A DNA stretch of 20,782 nt from Clostridia bacterium. Lineage in GTDB: Bacteria; Bacillota; Clostridia; Peptostreptococcales; Anaerovoracaceae. The notes under the pieces were generated by a model. It had not been told where the DNA came from. It saw only the letters and a program-made list of their open reading frames with translations, and searched no databases. The DNA is taken from NCBI GenBank assembly GCA_024682015.1, contig JAIKZT010000056.1:1-20782 (forward strand), given 5' to 3'. The position numbers were made by a program, and so were the translations under genes. Each line of letters starts with the position of its first letter. Within the stretch, counting starts at the first letter, position 1. This document shows, in pieces, positions 1-8,300 of the stretch.

Positions 1-1
1 C

Positions 2-610
2 CTGATCGAATCGAACAAGGCCGGCCACGTGGAGCTGTCGCAGAAGGGCAAGACGGTCTATTTCTCCAAGAGAGTGGACGAGGCCGTGCCCCATGGCGGG
101 GTCATTCCCAGCCACAGGGACCTCTGCGACCGGCTGGACTACGAGGTGGAGCTGGGCGTCGTGCTCGGCCGCGAGGCGAAGAGGACATCCCGCGAGGAAG
201 CGCTCGCCTGCGTGTTCGGCTATACGATCATCAACGACGTTTCCGCCCGCAACGTGCAGGAAGCGCACAAGCAGTGGTATTTCGGCAAGAGCCTCGACGG
301 TTTCTGCCCCATGGGTCCGTGCATCGTTACGGCGGCTGAATTCGGCGACCCGAAAGGCCACGCGCTCTGCTCGATCATCAACGGCGAACTGCGCCAGAAC
401 TCGAACACGGAGCTCATGATGCAGGACGTGCCGGGGCTCATCGCGGAGCTTTCAGCGGGCATCACGCTGAAGGCCGGCACCGTCATCGCGACGGGCACGC
501 CCGCGGGCGTCGCCATGGGCATGAACCCGCCCCAGTGGCTGCAGCCCGGCGATACGGTCGAGTGCAGGATCGAGGGCATCGGCAGCCTCATCAATACCAT
601 CGGAGAGTAA
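2..610 (+). CDS. Fumarylacetoacetate hydrolase family protein (5' truncated)
   Basis: The reading frame is open to the left edge, so the gene starts outside the window; the first GTG in frame, at 29, is unlikely to be the true start. The visible 202 residues form most of a FAH catalytic domain. They include the YEVELGVVLGR segment with the two glutamates that usually bind the divalent metal, the GYTIINDVSARNVQ segment carrying the metal-binding aspartate, the GKSLDGFCPMGP loop, NGELRQ, and the C-terminal GTPAGVAMG and GDTVECRIEGIG motifs. This pattern fits the prokaryotic acylpyruvase/2-hydroxyhepta-diene-dioate isomerase branch, which cleaves or isomerises 2,4-diketo acids in the cytosol. 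The exact substrate cannot be read from the sequence. The RidA gene starts 13 nt downstream, which suggests a shared operon and perhaps a catabolic step that produces reactive enamines. The family is certain; the substrate is unknown. Confidence 0.93.
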   Translation: MIESNKAGHVELSQKGKTVYFSKRVDEAVPHGGVIPSHRDLCDRLDYEVELGVVLGREAKRTSREEALACVFGYTIINDVSARNVQEAHKQWYFGKSLDGFCPMGPCIVTAAEFGDPKGHALCSIINGELRQNSNTELMMQDVPGLIAELSAGITLKAGTVIATGTPAGVAMGMNPPQWLQPGDTVECRIEGIGSLINTIGE

Positions 611-623
611 AGGAGAAAATAAC

Positions 624-995
624 ATGAAACCGGAAGTCATCAGAATCAAGGAAGGCGTCTCCGTGGCGCCGTACAGCCCCGCCGTTAAGATCGGCAACCT
701 GCTCTACGTGTCCGGCCAGACCGGCGAAGACCCGACGGCCAGCGTGGCGGATCAGACCACGGAAGCCATGAACTGCATCAAGGAGATAGTCGAAGCGCAG
801 GGCAGCACGATGGACGATATCGTCATGTGCCAGATCTTCATTCGCTCGCAGGCGGATTTCGCCGAGATGAACAAGGCCTACGCAGCGTTCTTCGACGCCG
901 AAAAGGGCTTCCCCGCCCGCATCTGCACGTATAACGCGGCGCTGTACGACGGCCTCGCGGTCGAGATCACCTGCATCTGCGCCGTGGACGCGTAA
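624..995 (+). CDS. RidA family enamine/imine deaminase
   Basis: This 123-residue protein has the length and layout of the Rid/YER057c/UK114 family, which forms cytosolic trimers and hydrolyses reactive 2-aminoacrylate-type enamines and imines to ketoacids and ammonia. Residues matching the active site of E. coli RidA are present: Tyr17 in APY, the YVSGQ segment at 28-32, Arg99 and Cys101 in PARICTY, and Glu114, which keeps the R-to-E spacing of 15. Having R, C and E together points to the RidA (deaminase-active) subfamily rather than the Rid4-7 variants. The start is supported by AGGAG about 8 nt upstream. It sits between the FAH-family gene (13-nt gap) and the CDF transporter (24-nt gap), so co-transcription is likely. 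The family assignment is secure; the in vivo substrate is inferred. Confidence 0.93.
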   Translation: MKPEVIRIKEGVSVAPYSPAVKIGNLLYVSGQTGEDPTASVADQTTEAMNCIKEIVEAQGSTMDDIVMCQIFIRSQADFAEMNKAYAAFFDAEKGFPARICTYNAALYDGLAVEITCICAVDA

Positions 996-1019
996 ACATC
1001 CGAAGGGAAAGGCGAAATC

Positions 1020-2129
1020 ATGAAAAGCCGCGAAAAGATCATCGTCCGCACCAGCATCATCGGCATTGCGGCCAACGTGCTGCTGGCCGCGTTCAAGGCC
1101 TTCGTAGGCCTGGCGGCCCACTCGGTCGCCATCATCATGGACGCGGTAAACAACCTGAGCGACGCGCTGAGCTCCCTCATCACGATCATCGGCACGAAGC
1201 TGGCGGGCAGGGCGCCCGACAAGAAGCACCCGCTGGGCCATGGCCGCACGGAATACCTGAGCGCGGCCATCATCTCCATCATCGTGCTGTACGCCGGCGT
1301 GACAGCGCTGGTGGAATCCGTCAAGAAGATCATCCATCCGGAAACGCCGGAGTACACGAAGCTGTCCCTCGTGATCGTCGCCGTGGCCGTGGGCGTCAAG
1401 ATCGTCCTTGGCCTCTATGTAAAAAGAACGGGCCAGCGCGTGGATTCTGACGCGCTCGTCGCTTCGGGGTCCGACGCGCTGTTCGACTCGATCATCTCGG
1501 CGTCCACGCTCGTGGCGGCGCTCATTTTCCTTGCGTCCGGCGTGAGCCTGGAGAGCTGGCTCGGCGCGGTCATCGCGGCGTTCATCATCAAGTCGGGCAT
1601 CGAGATGCTGCGGGAGACGCTGTCGTCCATCATCGGCGAACGCATCCCTGCGGAGACGGCGCTGGCGGTGAAGGACGCCATCTGCTCCTTCGAAGAGGTC
1701 GGGGGCGCCTACGACCTGGTCCTGCACAACTACGGGCCGGAGCGGCTTATCGGGTCCGTGCACATCGAAGTGCCCGATACGCTTACCGCGCACCGCATGG
1801 ACGAGCTGGAGCGGGCCATCACGCGCAAGGTCCTGCAGGAGACGGGCGTCATCATGACAGGCATCTCCGTCTATGCGGTGAACACGAAGGATCCGTTCGT
1901 GCAGCGGATGGAGTCCGACGCCCGCGAGATCGCCTTTTCCCGCGAGCACGTGCTGCAATTGCACGGGTTTTACCTGGATGAGCCGGAGAAACGCGTGACG
2001 TTCGACGTCGTGGTCAGCTACGACGCCAAAAACCGGCAGGCCGTCGTGGACGCGATCCAGAAGGAGATGGCCGAAAAGTACCCGGATTACACGATCTACG
2101 TAACACTGGATTCCGACATCTCGGATTGA
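1020..2129 (+). CDS. Cation diffusion facilitator (CDF) family transporter
   Basis: This 369-residue membrane protein belongs to the CDF family, which exports divalent metals (Zn, Mn, Fe, Co) by proton antiport. Hydrophobic segments lie near residues 11-30, 33-52, 82-100, 115-132, 158-176 and 178-192. The transport site is visible as D41-xx-N44-N45-xx-D48 in segment 2 and D152-xxx-D156 in segment 5. The HPLGHGRTEYL signature is at 70-80. The cytosolic beta-alpha-beta C-terminal domain covers about 210-290, and a further tail of about 75 residues follows (about 295-369). Asp/Asn at the first site replaces the His-Asp pair typical of zinc exporters such as YiiP, so manganese or iron is more likely than zinc, but this is an inference. 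AAAGG lies 7 nt before the ATG. It is the last gene of the FAH-RidA-CDF run; a large inverted repeat follows the stop codon. Confidence 0.92.
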   Translation: MKSREKIIVRTSIIGIAANVLLAAFKAFVGLAAHSVAIIMDAVNNLSDALSSLITIIGTKLAGRAPDKKHPLGHGRTEYLSAAIISIIVLYAGVTALVESVKKIIHPETPEYTKLSLVIVAVAVGVKIVLGLYVKRTGQRVDSDALVASGSDALFDSIISASTLVAALIFLASGVSLESWLGAVIAAFIIKSGIEMLRETLSSIIGERIPAETALAVKDAICSFEEVGGAYDLVLHNYGPERLIGSVHIEVPDTLTAHRMDELERAITRKVLQETGVIMTGISVYAVNTKDPFVQRMESDAREIAFSREHVLQLHGFYLDEPEKRVTFDVVVSYDAKNRQAVVDAIQKEMAEKYPDYTIYVTLDSDISD

Positions 2130-2146
2130 TAAGAATTTGTATATAA

Positions 2147-2206
2147 AATCAGGGGACGTTTCTGCTGACTCATGTCCCGTCGAGTCAGCAGAAACGTCCC
2201 CTGATT
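2147..2206. repeat. 25-bp perfect inverted repeat (REP-like or terminator hairpin)
   Basis: Positions 2147-2171 and 2182-2206 are exact reverse complements (25 bp) separated by a 10-nt loop. The core of the left arm reads AGGGGACGTTTCTGCTGACT. A T-run at 2208-2212 follows on the plus strand, so the hairpin could end transcription of the CDF operon. A stem this long and perfect, in an intergenic gap, is more like a REP or small palindromic mobile element than an ordinary terminator. GGGGACGT-type palindromes of this kind recur in many bacterial genomes, to my recollection often in genomes with IS200-like (RAYT) transposases. No transposase is present here. Confidence 0.85.
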
Positions 2207-2321
2207 CTTTTTGACCGCTTGCGCCGTTTTTTCTACCGCTTGCACAGGGCCGGTTTTGTTGTGGCTGCCCGCATGGTACAGTTACTTTGGATAATTATAT
2301 GTTGGATCAGGGAGGTGCAGC

Positions 2322-5300
2322 ATGAAACATATACTGAAACGGACGCTGAGCTTAATGCTCTCGTTCGCCCTGTGCTTCAGCGCGTTTCCGTCAGCGGCGT
2401 TTGCCGGCGGAGACGATCTCTGGACGGATCACGCCGCTGAGGTCTCGCCGAATGAAGACGGCGTCTACGAGATCGGAAGCGCATCGCAGCTGGCCTGGCT
2501 GGCGCTGGCGGTCAACGACTGGGATTACGATCTCGATCAGGCACAGTACGTGCCCGCCACGGACAGTTACGACCGGACGATCTTCCGGCTGACCGCCGAC
2601 ATCGACCTGTCGGCGCATGAATGGGTGCCGATCGGGACTTCGCGCAGCACCGCTTTCCGGGGCGCGTTCGACGGCGGAGGCCATACGGTCAGCGGCATGC
2701 GCGTCGGTTCAGCGGATGAACCGTACACGGACGGCTACTACGCAGGCCTGTTCGGCTACGTCCAGGGTGATATCTACGACCTGAAGATCGCGGCCGCGGC
2801 CGTCTACGCGGCGCCTCCGGAAAGCAAATGGGAGACGTACGCAGGCCTTGTGGCCGGCACGTTCAGTGATCCCTACTCGACCATAGGCTACTGCGAGGCG
2901 TCCGGCGCGGTATATACCGCCGGCACGACCAGCAGCGGCCAGTACGCGTGCGCCGGCGGCGTTGTTGGCAAGATCTACGAAGGCGCGATCGAATCCTGCC
3001 GCACGGACGTGACGCTCGGCCTCCTTTCGGAGGGCAAAAGCTGCTGCCTGGGCGGCATCGCCGGAGCCGGCGGCTCTTATGACGAATGCGCGATACAAAA
3101 CTGCGTCGCTGCAGCGGCAGTTTCCAGCCCCGGCGATTATCACGTGGACGGAGCGAACGTATCCGCCATCACGCCGTACGGCTCGTACGACACACACGTC
3201 TTAAACTGCGTCGGCATCATCGACTGCGGCGGCACGCACGCGTATTCCGTATTCTGCAGCGGTACGAAAACGAACGTCGTTTCCATGGAAAAAAACACGG
3301 ACGAGGGCGACCGCTTCCGCTATTTCGACGTTGAGGGCAACGAATCCGAAACATACAATACAGAAGAGAACATGAAGTCCGAAGAGTTCCTCGCTGCGCT
3401 GAATGCGGCAGCGGAGGGGATCGGAGGCGGCAAGGAGTGGAGCCTTGGAGGCCCCCTAGGGCTTCCGACCATCGCCAGGACAGGCGTTCGGGCGTATTAC
3501 CAGGTGACGTTCGTCTCCGCGGGCAAGACGCTGAAGACGGTCACTGCGCCGGAAGATTCTACCGTATCCGCCCCGGCCGAGCCTTCGCGTTACGGCTACA
3601 CCTTCCTGTGGTGGTATGCGGATGATCCGGACGTTCCCTACGATTTCAGCAGGCCCGTTACTGGCGATCTCACGATCACCGCGCGCTGGGACGCTCACGC
3701 CTATCGCGTCGTGTTCGAGACGGGGGAGGGCAGTTACGTCTATCCGCAGGCCGTGAAGCAGGACGAGCTCATCGTAGCTCCGGATCCGGCGCCCGAAAGA
3801 AAGGGTTACACGTTTGCCGGCTGGTTCACGGACGAAGCCTGCACGGAAAACTGGGACTTCGGGGACGGCGTTCAGGGCAATATGACGCTGTACGCCAAGT
3901 GGAACAGGGCGGGCGGCTTCTCCCTGAGCGGCCGCATCACGGATAAGAACACAGGCGAGGCGCTCTCCAACGTCTCCGTAGCCCTCTCGAGCGGACAGAA
4001 CGCGTCCAGCGACGAGTTCGGGTTCTACCGCATCAACAACGTCGAAGCGGGCGAGTACACCGTAAGCGCTTCTGCCCGCGGCTATCTCGACGAGACGCTC
4101 GCCGGGCTCACCATCGCGGACGGTTCCGTTGGCTGGGACGCGGCCATGGCGCCGGACGAGGAGAGCAGCGGCAAGGGCGTCGATATCTACGCTTCCGTCT
4201 CGTGCGTGTATTCCGGCATGGCGCTGGACGGCGTCACCGTGACAGCCGTCGGCGAGAGCGAGGAGGGCGCCGCGCTCGGCCCGTTCACCCAGGTGACGGA
4301 CAAGAACGGCGAAACGGTCTTCTCCCGGCTGCCCGCCGGCAAGTACGCGTTTTATATCAATCAGACCGGGCGGCCCGGCTGGGAAAGTTACATTTCCGAC
4401 ATGTCGGAGAACGTCCTCACGGGCAACTATAGCATGCGCTGCGCGCTCAAGCCCAACTACCAGACGCTCACCGTCGTCGTAACGGGCTACGATCCGTATA
4501 CGGAGACGGACTTTGCGCCTCTTTCAGGCAAGCAGGTCACGTTCATCGGCGTGAACCCCAAGAGGGAGAGCGAAGAACTGATCAGGCGCACGATGACGAC
4601 CGACGAGGACGGACGCATCGTCTGGGACAGCGTCGTGCCCATCACGTGGACGATCTCCTGCGACGACCTCTGTTACGAGAGGGCGGAAGCGAAGATCTAT
4701 TCCGACGGGGCCGGCAAGCTGTCGCAGGAGACGGTGAACATGCCGCTCACGTTCATCGATTCATCGCTTTCCGTGAAGCTCACGACGCCCTATCCGGACG
4801 GCGACATCTTCAAGGGTGAAGGCGGTAACGGCACATCCTACAGCTTCTCCGACGGCGCTCAGACCGAACTGAAGGTCGAACTGTCCGGAGTCTCGGGCAC
4901 GGTCACCGGCGGCATCGTCCGCGAGGCGACGGTCGATAATAAGGGCAAGGCCGAATTCGACCTGCTCGTGCCCGGCAACTACGAATTGACCGTAAGCGGC
5001 TCGGCCAAGCGTTACGTGTCGGTGCCGGCCGGCGACGGCAAGGAGATCTACAGCTCCACGGAGAACACGCGCTACGGCCCGAAGTATTTCTTTGTGGACT
5101 TCAGCGGCACAGGCTCCGCGGGCGTCGCGCTCGGGGAGACTTCCTCGGCCACCCTCAGCGCAAAACCCGAGCCCGTCACGTTCTCGGGCACGCTGTACAA
5201 GTCCGACATGAACGGCGACGGCACCGCCAGCACCGTTCCCGTGCCGAACACGACGCTCCTGTTCCGCCCGTCCCCCTATTACACGGCGAACGGCGAGGAC

Positions 5301-8300
5301 GCGGCCGGCTACGAGGTCGTCACGGACGACGACGGCTTCTATTCCGTCACGCTCAGCCCGGGCCTCTGGGGTGTCCTGATCGGCGACGAAGGCTACGACG
5401 ATTACTTCGGCGGCTACCTCATCTACCAGCAGGGTCAGACAGACACCTGCTACTATGATTACGAAGTGCGCGGCTGGCCGTGCACGGGCAGATGGACGCT
5501 CTCGCGCGAATCCGCCTGGGCGTGGCTGTCCTCCGGCACGCGGCAGCCCTACGGCGACATCGCCGGCATGAACCTCTCATCCGGCGCCGTCACCGCCGAC
5601 CTCGTGATGCTGCAGAAGGTGTTCTGCTATTCACTCGGCAGCTCGAACGACATCAGCGGCGTGGGCATCGCGCGCACGACGAACGCGGAGATGAACCTCA
5701 TTGTCAACTGCGAGAAGGATGACGGGTCATACGCCTATTCGACCCTGGATTACCATCCCGAGTCCCGGAACGCGACGGTCGCCATGACCGGCAGCCTGAA
5801 CGCTGCGTTCAACATGACGGGCCAGCGCTTCCCGGCCGTCTTCCCGACGCTGCCTCCCGGCGACTACACGTTCACCTACACGCTCGGCTCGGAATTCTCC
5901 CATCTGCAGCTGACGAACTGGACGCCGCAGTGGAGGGAGCGGCGGGTCTACGACGGCATAAAGGAAGTCTCGTTCTACGACTTCCCGGCTCCGGGCGTGC
6001 TGCCTGACGCCAGCGATCCGTTCCCCGAGGATTACGTGGACATCAATTACCCGGATGACGGCGCCAAGAACCCCTGGCCGATGCAGACGGTGTCCGACGA
6101 CGAGGTCGTCGTCTCGTTCGCAAAGGGCGAGGACGGCAGGCGCTGCCTGTACGACCTGCACGACGATGACGCCTCCAACGGCGAGCTGTGGTTCAAGTTC
6201 AAGAATCTGAACCACTATGAACAGAAAACGCTCGACTTCAAGCCTGTGGAGGTCGCGGAGGGTGTTTACCGGAACTTCGGACAGGAAGAACTGGGAGAGA
6301 TGGAGGCTCATCCCGAGGTCTACGCGGATCTGCATCTCGTGTCCCAGAGCGGCACGCTTAAGACGTACGGCTACTGCCCGCCGGACACCGACGAAACGAA
6401 GAACCGCGAGCACTGGGACGAGGAGTTCATGAACGGCAGCAGCGTCTGGAACATGCTGTTCGCCTACACGACGGACAAGATCCCCGGCAAGCTGTTCTTC
6501 ATGGAGCACACGTACGATGAGTGGGATAAGTCATATACCGCGTTCCCGGACGGCAACGTTACGCTGTACTTCTGCGCCGAGGAGAGCTCGTGGGCCCACG
6601 AGACGCTGGTCGGCAACGGCTACGAGCAGCGGAACCAGGATCTGTTCCCGGGCATGACCGGCGACCTGTGGTTCGCCGTGGACCTGCCCGCGAACGGAGA
6701 GTCGAAGCAGTACAGCGTCGACTTCGCGCACCAAAGCGGCGACGGGAACGGATTCCGCTTCGTCACGAAGGAAGAGATCATGAACATGGTCCACCCGCGG
6801 ACGATCGTCGTCCAGGCGGTCGACGCGGAGAACAACGCGGCGCCGATGGACGTTCCCGTCTCCATCACCACCGCAGACGACCACGTGTTCGCGAGCGGAA
6901 ACACGTATCCCGAGCAGACCTGCTCCAGCAGCGTCAGCAAGGTGACCGTGACCAGCGACGAGTGGGAGTGCCAGGGTTGGCTGAACGTGACGGGGCAGTA
7001 CGACGAATCCACGAAAACGGAGACGTTCGTCGTGCCTCTTTCGCGCAAGCGCTACGCTTACGAGTTTACCGTGAAGGACGAGGCCGGCAATCCCGTGAAA
7101 GGCGCGGCCATCACGGTCTGGGGCGACAGGTTCGACCCGGTCACGATCAAGACCGACGGCAGCGGCACGGGCCACACGGCGGAAGACTACTGGGATCCGA
7201 ACGTGGGCGACATCCCCGGAGGCCTGACGTATCAGGACTATAAGGTGAAGGTCAATGCGCTGGGCTACAGTACGGAGCGCTTCGATCTGAGCGCCGCTCA
7301 GCTCGTGGCGGGCGGAACGAAGGAGGTCACGCTGCAGCGGGCCCCCCAGCCGGACATCGCAGAGGATTCCGTCAAGCTGAACAAGCGCGGCGCGTTCCTG
7401 CCGGGCGTGCATTATTCCGGCGCCTCGTCGCAACTGGAGTTCTTCACGGACTACAGCACCGCGTCCGACAGCTTCTGGCTGAGGGTCACCGCGTGCATCG
7501 ACGTGCCCGAGAAGGATTCGCTCAGGCGGGTCTATCTCGTGGACAGGAAGTCGTTCGCAAAGGAGAATGGCTACAACGAGCCTGTGGCGATCACCGTTCC
7601 CTCTACGGAAGGGGACGCCTACAACCCGTCCGCGGTCCTGCAGTGGCTCGAAGGGGTGCGGACCGGCGCTGCCGGGAAGATCTACGTCCACGAGTTCGAA
7701 CGCGAGTATAGCGAAGAGCCTCTGTTCGGGTTCATCCTGGACAAGACGTACGAAGGCGAGGGCTCGCGCTATATCCTGGACGCCGAAGTTCCCCTGTGGG
7801 AGCTGCCGCCGGACGGGTTTGAGCCGACCATCGTCGCCGTGACGGCCAACAACGCCGTCAAGACCTTCAACATCGAATACGACGAGTCGAATGCCGACCT
7901 GCAGCTCATCGGCGTGCGCCTGACGGACAACGTCAAGAAGACGCTCGACTGGATCGCTTCATTCGCCACGCTCAAGGGGCTGACCGGCGAGGCAGTTCTG
8001 CGCGGCATGGAAAAGCTCATGGAGCACGTGCCCAAGTGCAATACGCCGACCGGCGTCTTCGTGCCGAACGCGGGCTTCACGGCCTCGGCCACGACGGACG
8101 AGCTCGGCTACATCCACTATTCCTACGGCGTGACGGGCGAACTGACGACGGGCATGACGACCATGTCCGCCGCGACCGGCTCGTTCATGTCCATCGCGCC
8201 GACGACGACCGGCCTCATCACGATCTGCGGCTGGAACATCTCGCTGGACGGCGACACCTGCATGCTGAAATCCGATTATACGGTGGAGCTCAAGGCGGGC

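Noticed and set aside
591..1964. Minus-strand open frame opposite RidA and the CDF transporter
   Set aside because: Both plus-strand genes have clear family motifs and ribosome-binding sites; the antisense frame crosses two genes and has no domain.
2290..2300. AT-rich GATAATTATAT as the -10 box of the giant gene
   Set aside because: The -10 resemblance is fair, but no -35-like hexamer lies at a proper distance, so I did not list a promoter.
2219..2440. Short plus-strand frame before the giant gene
   Set aside because: It overlaps the signal-peptide region of the giant protein in another frame and lacks a ribosome-binding site.
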